A DNA stretch of 64,000 nt from Sphingobacterium sp. xlx-96. Its GTDB lineage: Bacteria; Bacteroidota; Bacteroidia; Sphingobacteriales; Sphingobacteriaceae. The notes under the pieces were generated by a model that was given only the letters and a program-made list of their open reading frames with translations, was not told the origin of the DNA and ran no database searches. The position numbers and the translations under genes are program-made. Positions 54,219-63,309 of the stretch are shown here, one piece after another (the stretch's first letter is position 1; every line of letters starts with the position of its first letter). The DNA is taken from the NCBI RefSeq assembly GCF_011007365.1, contig NZ_WFKM01000004.1, positions 62,001-126,000 of the forward strand. The letters are read 5' to 3'.

Positions 54219-54658
54219 AAGAAATCAAACTTAAAAACAGTTTTATCCAAGGAGCTATTCCTCCCGAAAAAATAGCTGCCGGCATTGCCCATCATCAGCA
54301 TAAAACCAATATTGGCGGTCACGCAATATTTTTAGGACAGGTAAGAGCCGACCAAATAGACGGGAAAATCGTAAAAGCCATCGAGTTTAGCGCTTATCCC
54401 GAATTGGCGGAAAAGAAGATTGCAGAAATACGGGAAGATATTTTCGCCAAATATGAACTTACTTGCATGCATATTTATCACAGCTTAGGAGTCATCAATG
54501 CCGGAGAACTCTGTCTTTTTGTTTTCACCTCATCTAGACATCGGAAACCTGCACAAAAAGCCTGTGACGAGTTGGTGGAACGCATCAAGGCGGAAGTTCC
54601 CATTTGGGGAAAAGAAATCTTTGAGGATCAAACTTATCAATGGAAAGAAAATAATTAG
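54215..54658 (+). CDS. moaE: Molybdopterin synthase large subunit MoaE
   Basis: This 147-aa protein converts cyclic pyranopterin to molybdopterin using MoaD thiocarboxylate. Recognisable parts are GGHAIFLGQVRADQIDGKIVKAIEFSAY (binding loop), IYHSLGVINAGELCLFVFTSSRHRKPAQKACDEL, and KAEVPIWGKEIFED with the catalytic Lys. It overlaps the moeB-like gene by ATGA and precedes moaCB by 3 bp. Confidence 0.95.
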   Translation: MKEIKLKNSFIQGAIPPEKIAAGIAHHQHKTNIGGHAIFLGQVRADQIDGKIVKAIEFSAYPELAEKKIAEIREDIFAKYELTCMHIYHSLGVINAGELCLFVFTSSRHRKPAQKACDELVERIKAEVPIWGKEIFEDQTYQWKENN

Positions 54659-54661
54659 AAC

Positions 54662-55588
54662 ATGGTAGATATTACACACAAAAATAATACCCTTAGGATT
54701 GCTGTCGCTCAAGCGGTTGTTTCCGTAAGCAAGCAAGAAACCATAGATGCCATCATTGGCAAAAAAGTACCTAAAGGTGATGTTTTCGAAATGGCAAAAA
54801 CGGCGGGTTTATTTGCAGCCAAACGTACTGCAGACATGATTCCCGATTGCCATCCGCTACCTATTGAATATGCCAAAATATCTTACAATATTCAGCATCT
54901 GCACATCTACATCCAAGTAGAAATAAAAACCATCTACAAAACAGGTGTGGAAGTTGAAGCCATGCATTCCGCCTCCGTGGTGGCTCTTACCATGTACGAT
55001 ATGCTGAAGCCGATCGACAAAGAAATTGAAATTCAAAATATAAAGCTGATCCATAAAAAAGGAGGAAAATCAGACAAGAAAGATTCCTTTGAAACCCCTA
55101 TCAAAACGGCTGTTTTGGTATGTTCCGACAGTATTTCCAAAGGTGAGAAAGAGGACAAATCGGGCAAGGCTATTGTAGAAAAATTGCAAGCCTATCCGAC
55201 ACAGATTTTACATTACGACATTATTCCGGACGGTGTGGAATCCATTCAAAATCAGGTACAGGAATATCTGGACAATCAAGTAGAATTAATTTTAATTACC
55301 GGTGGAACAGGTCTCTCCAAAAGAGACTTCACCTCAGAAGCGGTAAAATCTTTGCTGGACAGGGAAATCCCGGGAATTGGCGAACACTTGAGACAATATG
55401 GGCAAAACAGAATGCCTTACTCTATTTTGTCCCGAAGTATTGGTGGATTAATTGGCAACACCTTAGTTATTGCATTGCCTGGTTCTACCAACGGAGCAAA
55501 GGAATCTATGGACGCTCTATTTCCACATATTCTCCATTTGTTCAAAATGATACACTCGGGAAAGCATGGAGAACAAGACGCTATCTAA
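54662..55588 (+). CDS. moaCB: Fused MoaC-MogA/MoaB molybdenum cofactor protein
   Basis: This 308-aa bifunctional protein has an N-terminal MoaC (about 1-145) with [12 protein letters not shown] (H64) and [22 protein letters not shown], which closes the pyranopterin ring to cPMP. The C-terminal MogA/MoaB domain (about 160-308) has [32 protein letters not shown] and [14 protein letters not shown], which adenylylates molybdopterin. Such fusions are known in Bacteroidota. It is the last gene of the operon, followed by a terminator. Confidence 0.94.
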   Translation: MVDITHKNNTLRIAVAQAVVSVSKQETIDAIIGKKVPKGDVFEMAKTAGLFAAKRTADMIPDCHPLPIEYAKISYNIQHLHIYIQVEIKTIYKTGVEVEAMHSASVVALTMYDMLKPIDKEIEIQNIKLIHKKGGKSDKKDSFETPIKTAVLVCSDSISKGEKEDKSGKAIVEKLQAYPTQILHYDIIPDGVESIQNQVQEYLDNQVELILITGGTGLSKRDFTSEAVKSLLDREIPGIGEHLRQYGQNRMPYSILSRSIGGLIGNTLVIALPGSTNGAKESMDALFPHILHLFKMIHSGKHGEQDAI

Positions 55589-55590
55589 AT

Positions 55591-55626
55591 AAAAAAGGGG
55601 CATTGCATTTCCCCCTTTTTTTATTT
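55591..55626. terminator. Bidirectional terminator after Moco operon
   Basis: AAAAAAGGGG / CCCCCTTTTTTT arms surround an 8-10 base loop between convergent moaCB and the SRPBCC gene. Confidence 0.9.
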
Positions 55627-55628
55627 TT

Positions 55629-56024
55629 TTATCCCAATATTCCCTTCAACCGTTGAACCTGGTGATCCACTAACTTCTGTAGTGGCCCGGAAGCCATCAT
55701 CTTCATCATCATATTAAGCTGTGCTTCGATTACAAATATTGCTTTTGTCTCTTCCCCGTGCTCCTCCAATCTCCAAGCTAATCGAATTTCGAACGGAGCC
55801 TCTTCTGAAGGTACACAAACAATCTCTTTATTCTCGACTCTTTGGCTTATCTTCAATGCCAATTTTGCCATATTCTTAATCGTAAAACGTGCTTCATCGA
55901 CAGTTGAGGTCCAATTGTATATATTCTCGGGCATTAACTGCTCATGGTTATTCAAATCGGCCAAGAAAGCATAAACATCACCTACAGGTTTATTTATAAT
56001 CACATTATTTTGGATTACAGTCAT
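55629..56024 (-). CDS. SRPBCC (START-like) domain protein
   Basis: This 131-aa single-domain protein has the helix-grip pattern: NNVIINKPVGDVYAFLADLNNHEQLMPENIYNW at the N-terminus, six strands with AWRLEEHGEETKAIFVIEAQLN, and a long C-terminal helix (GPLQKLVDHQVQRLKGIL). The family binds hydrophobic ligands; none can be named. It lies 54 bp downstream of pyrE in the same direction. Confidence 0.88.
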   Translation of the reverse strand: MTVIQNNVIINKPVGDVYAFLADLNNHEQLMPENIYNWTSTVDEARFTIKNMAKLALKISQRVENKEIVCVPSEEAPFEIRLAWRLEEHGEETKAIFVIEAQLNMMMKMMASGPLQKLVDHQVQRLKGILG

Positions 56025-56078
56025 ATCACTAAGATTTATATTTTAACTTTATAGAAATGATGTTAGCTATGTATCATT

Positions 56079-56726
56079 TTAAACTTCAGGAGTCCAATTT
56101 GCTGGATCTAAACGCCACTGCTCTAAAACCGCTACATCAGCCTCAAGAACATAACTTTTATCTACCGCAACATGAATAAGCGCATTGTAATCACATAAGC
56201 TAAACAACGGACATTTTGCTTCCGCAAAATTAGTTGTAGCAATATCCAAGCCGTAGGTAAAAATCGACACCAAGCCAACTACATTACAGCCCGCGTCACG
56301 CAAAGCTTTTACAGCTTGTAGAGAACTTTTTCCAGTAGAAACCAAATCTTCAATTACAACAACACGTTGTCCCGAAATAGCCTCACCCTCGATCAAATTT
56401 TGGCGGCCATGCTCTTTGGCACTACTCCGTACATAAGTAAAAGGCAATCCTAAATCTTGTGCTACCAGTACACCCTGAGGTATCCCTGCAGTTGCCACAC
56501 CCGATATCATATCTACCGATCCAAACTCCTCTTGGATTAATTGAGAAAGCTTTTGACGTATGTATGTACGAATAGCAGGATGTGATAATGCGACACGATT
56601 ATCACAGTAAATTGGAGACTTCCAGCCCGAAGCCCATGTAAAAGGACTTTTAGGTTGTAATTTTATTGCTTTAATTTGCAATAAGGATTCAGCAACTTTT
56701 TGTTCAACCTCATTAAAATTATTCAT
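56079..56726 (-). CDS. pyrE: Orotate phosphoribosyltransferase
   Basis: This 215-aa enzyme makes OMP from orotate and PRPP. The orotate/PRPP loop is KSPFTWASGWKSPIYCDNR, the flexible loop YVRSSAKEHGRQNLIEG carries the catalytic Lys, and the PRPP motif is VVVIEDLVSTGKSS. Its ATG (complement of 56724-56726) overlaps, on the opposite strand, the ATG of the NUDIX gene. A TAAATTTG box at 56731-56738 would place transcription start almost at the start codon. Confidence 0.95.
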   Translation of the reverse strand: MNNFNEVEQKVAESLLQIKAIKLQPKSPFTWASGWKSPIYCDNRVALSHPAIRTYIRQKLSQLIQEEFGSVDMISGVATAGIPQGVLVAQDLGLPFTYVRSSAKEHGRQNLIEGEAISGQRVVVIEDLVSTGKSSLQAVKALRDAGCNVVGLVSIFTYGLDIATTNFAEAKCPLFSLCDYNALIHVAVDKSYVLEADVAVLEQWRLDPANWTPEV

Positions 56727-57351
56727 GGCACAAATTTATAAAATTTATATGAACCAAAGCCTGCTAATTTTAGCAGATTTTGCCCCCTTGATCAAGGGAA
56801 CCGTACAAACAATTGGTTTACAAGATATTGATCTCGAAAAACTTTTTAACAGCATCACGAAAAACAATGACTTAACTTACTTATATGTGCACCCTAATAT
56901 TAATCAGGTATTAAAAACCATATTGACAAAGGTAAAGATCATTCACGCAGCAGGAGGATTGGTAAAAAATGGAGATGGCGACTATCTTTTCATTTATAGA
57001 CTCGATAAATGGGATTTACCCAAAGGCAAAGTAGAGGAATCTGAAAAAATGAAAGACGCAGCCCTACGCGAGGTAGAAGAAGAATGTGGGATTAAAGTAA
57101 ATTATCTAGGCCCTAAAATAGCGACCACTTATCATACGTATTATATGCGTGGAAAATTTGTCCTAAAACAAACAAAATGGTATGAAATGGGTGTCAATAA
57201 GGTTCCGAAATTAATCCCACAAACAGAAGAGGATATTACCGAAGCAATCTGGCTGAATGCAAAAGAATTAGACAAGGTGGAACGTAACACCTACCCCCTA
57301 ATAAGTGAAATATTAAATACTATTAAAAAGAAAAAACAAAAAAAACAGTAA
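56725..57351 (+). CDS. NUDIX hydrolase
   Basis: This 208-aa protein has a complete Nudix box at 101-123 (G-x5-E-x7-REVEEECGI; the Glu residues bind Mg2+). An N-terminal domain of about 75 residues precedes it. Lys/Gln-rich residues end the protein. It probably hydrolyses a nucleoside diphosphate derivative. The start ATG at 56725 overlaps the pyrE start codon on the other strand; an internal ATG at 56749 is an alternative, but the residues before it look native. Confidence 0.92.
   Translation: MAQIYKIYMNQSLLILADFAPLIKGTVQTIGLQDIDLEKLFNSITKNNDLTYLYVHPNINQVLKTILTKVKIIHAAGGLVKNGDGDYLFIYRLDKWDLPKGKVEESEKMKDAALREVEEECGIKVNYLGPKIATTYHTYYMRGKFVLKQTKWYEMGVNKVPKLIPQTEEDITEAIWLNAKELDKVERNTYPLISEILNTIKKKKQKKQ
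56731..56738 (-). promoter_or_regulatory. Possible -7 box TAAATTTG for pyrE
   Basis: TAAATTTG on the minus strand lies four bases before the pyrE ATG and inside the NUDIX coding sequence. If used, the pyrE message would be almost leaderless. No good -33 element is at the usual distance. Confidence 0.3.
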
Positions 57352-57410
57352 AAAAGAGGTTTATGCCCTCCTCCTTCATCTAGTGGGAGGAGCATACAAC
57401 TTCTCTTTTT
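57351..57410. terminator. Long imperfect hairpin overlapping the DUF3810 gene end
   Basis: Arms 57351-57365 and 57392-57410 pair with small bulges, and CTCCTCC (57368-57374) pairs with GGGAGGAG (57385-57392). It includes the last codons and stop of the minus-strand DUF3810 gene and begins at the NUDIX stop, serving both convergent transcripts. Confidence 0.6.
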
Positions 57411-58509
57411 CTTCCTTTGACATTTTATGTCTTTGTTGCTTTTCCCAGGCAACTATAAGTTTTGCCATCATATCATAACGCGCCAATCCCTCGGGTTGAT
57501 TGTTATGCTGCAAATATTGATTATAAAACAGACTGGTAAGATGCTCAATCCAACCTTGCTTGGATTTCCAAAAAGCATACTCTTCCTTAAAATCTGCACG
57601 TACTTTTTCAGACAACATATTGCGCAATCGTTCCATCTGCACTTTATCTTTAGAAAAAGGTTTCAAGAGACTCTTGATGGCCGCATAATAAGCAGTATAT
57701 CTATACCAGCGATTTTCATGATCCACCAACATGCGAAAAGCAATAAAATTACACTCATCTTCAAATCCAACTCCCATCTGATGCGCTAGCTCGTGTACAT
57801 ATACGAAGGGGTATAAACTGTTAGGAATCTCTTGATTAATATGAGCCTCCATAGTAAAAGGATTAAAGTAACCGGAAACCGTAAAATAGGAAATCAATTT
57901 ACTGGATAGAGGAACCTTGGCATGCACCTGTGCCTGGGAAAGGAAAGAAACAAATACAGTATCTTTTCGGATATACTTTTCTAGATCCATCTTTACACCC
58001 AAACGAGGTTGGTGCTCCAGATCTAACTGCTCTCTAAGTCTATTAGCCATAACAATATACTTGGCCAAGACCTCCGTATAATCATCGACATGGGTTCCCT
58101 GTATATCTAAATGTAAATACTCGCTCACAGGTAATCGGAAATAGTTAAGACCCCAGTTAATGTAAAAAAAAGTATACAGCACACATAATAGGGTCACCAA
58201 TTGCAAACCATATTTTAGTCCATCCTGCCAAATCCGTTTCCATAGCGACATAGTGATACGTACCAACAGCAACAGCATGATGATCACTACGCCTAAATAT
58301 AGCAAATCCCCTACACTAAACGGCACCCAAGAAAAAAGCAAAATCGATAGATAGGAAAATACAGGATAAAAAGTTTGCGAATAATAGCGTTCTATCCAGT
58401 CTGGTCTATCCTTAGCGAAGAACATACAAAAATGAAGAAAAAGACAAATGCCAATTAGTACATAACAAAGTATCTTCTTCTCTGTGTTACCCCTCGCTCT
58501 CATTTTCAT
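57376..58509 (-). CDS. DUF3810 family membrane metallopeptidase-like protein
   Basis: This 377-aa protein has three N-terminal membrane helices (about 12-32, 47-90 and 100-118), then a soluble domain with HELAH at 239-243 followed by GFEDECNFIAF (the Glu as a possible third zinc ligand). This is the DUF3810 pattern, a gluzincin-like peptidase of Bacteroidota with no proven substrate. The start overlaps the preceding nucleoid-associated gene by 23 bp; internal ATGs at 58503 or thereabouts are possible. Confidence 0.88.
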   Translation of the reverse strand: MKMRARGNTEKKILCYVLIGICLFLHFCMFFAKDRPDWIERYYSQTFYPVFSYLSILLFSWVPFSVGDLLYLGVVIIMLLLLVRITMSLWKRIWQDGLKYGLQLVTLLCVLYTFFYINWGLNYFRLPVSEYLHLDIQGTHVDDYTEVLAKYIVMANRLREQLDLEHQPRLGVKMDLEKYIRKDTVFVSFLSQAQVHAKVPLSSKLISYFTVSGYFNPFTMEAHINQEIPNSLYPFVYVHELAHQMGVGFEDECNFIAFRMLVDHENRWYRYTAYYAAIKSLLKPFSKDKVQMERLRNMLSEKVRADFKEEYAFWKSKQGWIEHLTSLFYNQYLQHNNQPEGLARYDMMAKLIVAWEKQQRHKMSKEEKEKLYAPPTR

Positions 58510-59548
58510 AATACAACTTATAATAGTTCATCCCCTTCTCCTCATCATACCCATGTTCCAAATATTCCCGTTTCCCATGTACATAAACATGGAAATTCTT
58601 ATCCAGCTTAATAACCGACTTATAGGAAGACTGCATTTTCTTCACCGCTGGTGTTGCAATCTCAAAGCTAGCCTGAAAAGGCAAATCAAATTCATCCTCA
58701 AAATTCTGTTTATACTCATTAAACAAGCCCGCAGCCTGAGGGTTACCGATAACCTCCTCTTCAAACTCAGCACTATCAAATGTCTCTTTCGTCTTAAAAT
58801 AATTCATAGACCGATTTAACAAATCTATTTTGTCTGCAGTCTCTAACTCAAAGACCTCATCCAACTTCTCATTGACAAAATTTTTATACACCTTCATCAG
58901 ATTTCCCGTCTGTTGATAATTATCATTTCGGGATTTAAGCTGCAGAAAATTATCCTTCCAATACACCGCTTCCGATTGATTGGTCTGATCCACAACAAGC
59001 ACCTTAAACCCTTCCTCAACTTCCGTATTGACAATAACTACGCCCTTATCGAGTTTATTAATATTGATAGCATCTTGCTCATAGTTCAACTGAAACCCCC
59101 CTTGTTCCGGATATACTTTCAGATAAGCTTCTTTATTCTCTGACTTAAAAATCCCCACAGCACTCCAATCCTCTCCTTCCATCTGCACATTCTTTAGCGA
59201 TACCACATACACCTCCCCTGGCTTAATCTTAGGATGTTCGGACACCTCATACAGATGCTTAGTAACCTGCTGCGAAAACTCATGAAAATCAATCTCCCGA
59301 TCAAAAAACTTCTTACTGAAGTGATAGACTTCGTTGAGTTGCAATTCCTCATTCGGATGAAAAAAACGATACACCTCATTGGCCTTAACGAAAGGTTTCA
59401 TAAAGTACTGCATCAGTAAATCCGGCAATACCTCATCCCCCACTAAATCCACAGGCGCCTCGGATAAGATATAGAACTCATCATTGGCTTTATTACCAAC
59501 ATGGTGTATGGATAAATTTTCAAAAGAGGCATCTTGATAAAAAAACAT
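58487..59548 (-). CDS. Nucleoid-associated protein (YejK/NdpA family)
   Basis: This 353-aa cytoplasmic protein is of the 37-kDa nucleoid-associated family. ENLSIHHVGNKANDEFYILSE at the start, the central KPGEVYVVSLKNVQMEGEDWSAVGIFKSENKEAYLKV, and IEYKLD-like nuclear domain text are typical. The Bacteroidota form is fused in an operon with DUF3810 here (23-bp overlap). It probably binds DNA; exact function unknown. Confidence 0.85.
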   Translation of the reverse strand: MFFYQDASFENLSIHHVGNKANDEFYILSEAPVDLVGDEVLPDLLMQYFMKPFVKANEVYRFFHPNEELQLNEVYHFSKKFFDREIDFHEFSQQVTKHLYEVSEHPKIKPGEVYVVSLKNVQMEGEDWSAVGIFKSENKEAYLKVYPEQGGFQLNYEQDAININKLDKGVVIVNTEVEEGFKVLVVDQTNQSEAVYWKDNFLQLKSRNDNYQQTGNLMKVYKNFVNEKLDEVFELETADKIDLLNRSMNYFKTKETFDSAEFEEEVIGNPQAAGLFNEYKQNFEDEFDLPFQASFEIATPAVKKMQSSYKSVIKLDKNFHVYVHGKREYLEHGYDEEKGMNYYKLYYENESEG

Positions 59549-59578
59549 AGTATAAAATTAAAAGTCAGAAGTTAAAAA

Positions 59579-60484
59579 TTAGAAATCAAAAATAGCAATT
59601 GCTGCTCGATAAGTTTCGACATGTGCATTGACAATATCACGAATCTGCGTCGAATACCCACCTCCCATACTGACCTGTACAGGAACTTTTCGTACATTAC
59701 AGCTTTCCAACACCATCCTATCCCGCTCTCGGCACCCAGCAGCAGACACCTTCAGTTTACCAAGCTTGTCCGAACTTAAGATATCGACTCCTGCTTGATA
59801 AAAAACAAAATCAGGATTAACAGTTTCAAAAACAAAGGCAAGATTCTCCCCTAGTAACTGTAAATACTGCTCATCCAGGATCCCATCCTCCAAAGCGATA
59901 TCCCTATCAGAACGCTCCTTGATAAAAGGAAAATTCTTGTCACCATGCATCGAAAAAGTATACACCGAAGAGACTTTCTCAAAGATATGTGCCGTACCAT
60001 TACCTTGATGCACATCCAAATCGATAATCAAAACACGTGTTGCCAACCCTTGTTCCAACAAATAAGCCGCCGCTATCGCCTGATCGTTCATCAAACAGAA
60101 ACCCTCTCCAAAATCACGTCCTGCATGATGTGTACCACCGGCCACATTAAAAGATATACCATAGTCCAACGCAAATAAAGCAGATTTTATAGTACCGTCC
60201 ACCAAATAACGTTCTCGATCGACCAATTCCTGTGTCAACGGAAATCCTATACGCCGCACCATCTTTGCATCCAACGTCAAATCAAACAGCCGACGTAAAT
60301 AATACGTATCATGAGCCAGCGCCGCCGTTTCAAAATCAACCATCTTCGGTTCAAAAAAATTAACAGCAGAGACCAGCCCCTCGTAGCAGAGCTGCTCAGG
60401 AATCAGTTCATACTTCAACATCGGGAAGCGATGCCCCTCACGCACAGGGTGAACATATTTGGTATGATAAGCGATTTTCAGCAA
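59579..60484 (-). CDS. Histone deacetylase family protein
   Basis: This 301-aa zinc-dependent deacylase is of the AcuC/HDAC fold. GGTHHAGRDFGEGFCLMNDQAIAA contains the catalytic His pair, and VLIIDLDVHQGNGTA the Asp and His zinc ligands. FYQAGVDILSSDKLGKL holds the third Asp, and SMGGGYST the Gly loop. Bacterial members act on acetylated metabolites, polyamines or proteins; acetoin operon genes are absent here. It lies 30 bp after the nucleoid-associated gene on the same strand, reading first. Confidence 0.9.
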   Translation of the reverse strand: MLKIAYHTKYVHPVREGHRFPMLKYELIPEQLCYEGLVSAVNFFEPKMVDFETAALAHDTYYLRRLFDLTLDAKMVRRIGFPLTQELVDRERYLVDGTIKSALFALDYGISFNVAGGTHHAGRDFGEGFCLMNDQAIAAAYLLEQGLATRVLIIDLDVHQGNGTAHIFEKVSSVYTFSMHGDKNFPFIKERSDRDIALEDGILDEQYLQLLGENLAFVFETVNPDFVFYQAGVDILSSDKLGKLKVSAAGCRERDRMVLESCNVRKVPVQVSMGGGYSTQIRDIVNAHVETYRAAIAIFDF

Positions 60485-60770
60485 TTCGTTATATTTTCAA
60501 CCCACGAAAATACGAAGAAGTAAATAATTCGAGCAATTATATCTTCTTACAATCCGAACATAGCAACCAGCTATCACCATTACAAGAACTTGCTTCGACT
60601 TCCCAAACAGGAACGACGACCGCCGAAGGCAGATGCATAGCAAACTAATTTATCCAAAAGCACAACCGTCCAATCCTAATAATATCGAAATAACAACAAA
60701 CACAGCCCCTGCACTTTGCCAAACACGAATATTTCTTATCTTAGAAAACAATTATACTTTACAGACAACA

Positions 60771-61430
60771 ATGGAAGAAATAAAAACGTTACCTCAATTA
60801 AGCCAAGAAGAGATTCGCGTCTTAGGATGCCTGTTGGAAAAGTCGAAAACCACACCTGAATATTACCCCATGACCATCAACAGTCTACAAGCAGCCTGTA
60901 ACCAAAAAACATCACGCAAACCCGTGGTAAATTATGATGAAAGCACCATCATCAGCACCTTAGATGGTTTAAAGCGCCGCGGGTTAGTCTCTACTGTAGT
61001 AGGCGGAGGTTCACGCGTCACCAAATACAAACACAATATTGCCATTCAATACCCTCTAGTACCTGCCGAATTAGCAGCCCTATGTCTATTATTCTTAAGA
61101 GGCCCCCTTACGGCTGGAGAGATCAACTCCAACTCAGGACGTCTTTACGAATTCGAAACATTAGATGAAGTACAGGAATTATTAAATAAACTCGCAGAAG
61201 ACGAAACACCCTATGTCAAGTTATTGGCCAAACGTCCCGGACAGAAGGAAGCCCGATACATCCATCTTTTTGGTGAATTCGACGAAGAAGACTACGAAAC
61301 AAGTGCAACAACAGTCTCCACAGGGTCAAGCGCTCAGGTACAAGCTTTAGAAGAACGGGTAACAACATTAGAAACAGAACTAGCAACCTTACGCGAAGAA
61401 TTCAATAAGCTTATGGCAGAACTAAGCTAA
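60771..61430 (+). CDS. YceH/DUF480 family protein
   Basis: This 219-aa protein has two winged-helix domains. LSQEEIRVLGCLLEKSKTTPEYYPMTINSLQAACNQKTSRKPVV is the unmistakable DUF480 start. LRGPLTAGEINSNSGRLYEFETLDEVQELLNKLA begins the second domain, and a short coiled coil (VQALEERVTTLETELATL) ends it. The frame is open from 60633, but the start at ATG 60771 gives the usual length. Cellular role unknown; DNA binding is plausible from the fold. Confidence 0.92.
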   Translation: MEEIKTLPQLSQEEIRVLGCLLEKSKTTPEYYPMTINSLQAACNQKTSRKPVVNYDESTIISTLDGLKRRGLVSTVVGGGSRVTKYKHNIAIQYPLVPAELAALCLLFLRGPLTAGEINSNSGRLYEFETLDEVQELLNKLAEDETPYVKLLAKRPGQKEARYIHLFGEFDEEDYETSATTVSTGSSAQVQALEERVTTLETELATLREEFNKLMAELS

Positions 61431-61438
61431 AATCAAGA

Positions 61439-62449
61439 ATGAAAAGAACAATTTCTCTGATTGCCGGAGTATTTGGCATGCTAACCATAAGCTTTGCCCA
61501 AACTTTTGTACCACTAGTAGAAAACAAACCTTCTAGTTTCAGAGGGTTAGCAACCTATGGAAAAGAGACCGTATGGGTTTCAGGAAGCAAAGGAACTGTA
61601 GGCTACTCCACTGATAAAGGTAAAAATTGGCAATGGGTAAACCCCAGAGGATATGAAAATATTGATTTCAGAGATATTGCTGTAATCAACAGAAAGGAAG
61701 CCCTGATCATGGGAGTCGGCTCCCCTGCCATTGTACTAAAAACCAAAGATGCGGGAAAAACATGGACCAAAGTCTATGAAGATAGCAGGCCCGAGATTTT
61801 CCTGGACGACCTGACCTTAGATGGAAAAACAGGCTATATCTTAGGTGACCCTATCAACGGAGCCTTCCAGCTTTTAAAAACCACAGACAAGGGAAACTCA
61901 TGGAAGGATGTAAGCAACGAGTTCATACTCTTTGCCGATTCAGGAGAAGCCGCATTTGCAGCTTCCGGTACCTCTATGAAACAATGGAAGGAAAGACTCT
62001 ATATCGGAACAGGAGGAAGATATGCTAGCTTTTTTGACCTTAATCCCAAAGCCCTCCGCGTAGACAAATACGATTGTCCGATCCTATCGGGCAAAGCTTC
62101 CGCGGGAATTTTTGCAATTGATTTCATCAATCCCAACACTGGAATTGCAGTAGGTGGCGATTACCTATCCGATCAGGACAATAGCAATAGTATACTTTTG
62201 ACAAACGATGCAGGCAAAAACTGGGTCAGACCAAACACCCCTGTACAGGGCTACCGTTCCGATGTATGCTATATCACCGAAAAAATCGTACTGGCCACTG
62301 GAACATCTGGCACAGACATTTCCTACGATGGGGGCATGAACTGGAAAAACATATCCCAGGATAGCTTTAACACCATTAGTAAAAGCCCTGACAGTAAAAC
62401 CATATACTTAACGGGATCAAAAGGCAATATCTTCAGGCTAATTTTATAG
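61439..62449 (+). CDS. Secreted YCF48/BNR-repeat beta-propeller protein
   Basis: This 336-aa protein has a signal peptide (MLTISFAQ). It contains repeated YCF48/BNR-type units (KGTVGYSTDKGKNWQWVNPRG, LKTKDAGKTWTKVYED, LLKTTDKGNSWKDVSNE, LLTNDAGKNWVRPNTP, ISYDGGMNWKNIS), giving a six- or seven-bladed propeller. Plant and cyanobacterial YCF48 assists photosystem II; in Bacteroidota the role is unknown. It lies 8 bp after yceH and is probably cotranscribed. Confidence 0.85.
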   Translation: MKRTISLIAGVFGMLTISFAQTFVPLVENKPSSFRGLATYGKETVWVSGSKGTVGYSTDKGKNWQWVNPRGYENIDFRDIAVINRKEALIMGVGSPAIVLKTKDAGKTWTKVYEDSRPEIFLDDLTLDGKTGYILGDPINGAFQLLKTTDKGNSWKDVSNEFILFADSGEAAFAASGTSMKQWKERLYIGTGGRYASFFDLNPKALRVDKYDCPILSGKASAGIFAIDFINPNTGIAVGGDYLSDQDNSNSILLTNDAGKNWVRPNTPVQGYRSDVCYITEKIVLATGTSGTDISYDGGMNWKNISQDSFNTISKSPDSKTIYLTGSKGNIFRLIL

Positions 62450-62459
62450 CCTTTTAGCA

Positions 62460-62507
62460 TAATATTTACCAGCTATTACTTTTTAAAACAACAGCTGGTA
62501 AATATTA
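62460..62507 (+). terminator. Perfect 15-bp inverted repeat after propeller gene
   Basis: TAATATTTACCAGCT (62460-62474) and its complement (62493-62507) with an 18-base loop, 10 bp after the stop. No T-run follows; probably a terminator or mRNA 3' end stabiliser. Confidence 0.6.
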
Positions 62508-62792
62508 CTTATATTCGATAAGTAGCCTAAGACAAGGTAGTAACTACAGTTATCCAAAAACACCTGAATCCGTGTTGAGTCCGAGTTGAATCCATGCATA
62601 TCTTAGAGTCAGGTTGCTATTATCTTGAAAGGAATTCGCACACCGTTACCTTCTTAATACTTAATAGGCTCTTAATACTATCTATAACCTATCTACATAC
62701 AAGGATCTTACCTTCCAGCCCCTTATTAAGAGGAAAACTACCCCATGTTCATTCATCCGCAAATTGTATATCTTCATTATATAAATAAAACA
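62508..62792. other. Gene-free region with short tandem repeats
   Basis: This lies between two convergent 3' ends. It contains three in-phase 11-bp repeats at 62565-62597 (TGAATCCGTGT, TGAGTCCGAGT, TGAATCCATGC) and a direct repeat CTTAATACT at 62653-62661 and 62671-62679. The open frame 62594-62788 does not look like protein. Confidence 0.5.
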
Positions 62793-62830
62793 GCGAAGCC
62801 CCATACTATTGTCTAGTATAGGGCCTTTGC
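62793..62830 (-). terminator. Hairpin after the BON/SH3 operon
   Basis: GCCCCATACTA / TAGTATAGGGC pair around a 5-base loop with outer GCGAAG/CTTTGC pairing. It lies 35 bp beyond the stop of the SH3 gene on the minus strand. Confidence 0.6.
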
Positions 62831-62864
62831 AAAATTAAAAACGGTAAATCTTTAAACTTATAAC

Positions 62865-63287
62865 CTATCCGATAGGCTCCAGATATTGCGCATAACAGTA
62901 TCCCTCTTCCCCATCTTTCGTACGTACTAACCACCATTGGCTATTCGCTCTGCTGATCAAGGTAATAATCTCATCCTTTGCAGCTTTCCCTACAATAGGC
63001 TGGTCTGTTCCTGGTCCTTTACGTACATTGAGATTTGAGCTTTCAGTAATGACTCGAGCTTGTGTACCCGCTACCGCTGAAGACACATCCACATTCATAA
63101 CCACATCACCAGATAAAAAATTAGGATCTATCTGATTATAGATATCCCATAGTTTATTTTTGACATCGGCATTCGGAGCTGTACCTCTTATTTGTAAAAC
63201 GCCATCCTGTTCTGCCATCTGCAAATCACTGATACCTGATGCATTAGCGGTATCAATCAAAACTTTATATTTATTTAGTAAAGACAT
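62865..63287 (-). CDS. BON-like and bacterial SH3 domain protein
   Basis: From ATG 63287 (MSLLNKYKVLIDTANASG) this is 140 aa; the frame opens at 63320, overlapping the upstream gene. Residues 1-65 look like a BON-type domain (ADVKNKLWDIYNQIDPNFLSGDVVMNVDV). Residues 75-140 are an SH3b domain (SSNLNVRKGPGTDQPIVGKAAKDEIITLI, then WWLVRTKDGEEGYCYAQYLEP). No signal peptide is visible, which is odd for an SH3b protein. Probably an envelope or peptidoglycan-associated role with its BON partner. Confidence 0.82.
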   Translation of the reverse strand: MSLLNKYKVLIDTANASGISDLQMAEQDGVLQIRGTAPNADVKNKLWDIYNQIDPNFLSGDVVMNVDVSSAVAGTQARVITESSNLNVRKGPGTDQPIVGKAAKDEIITLISRANSQWWLVRTKDGEEGYCYAQYLEPIG

Positions 63288-63309
63288 ATTTTCTTTTGTT
63301 TTAAAATCA

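Noticed and set aside
62594..62788. 64-residue plus-strand frame
   Set aside because: Begins inside the short tandem repeats, has no ribosome-binding context and reads as random sequence.
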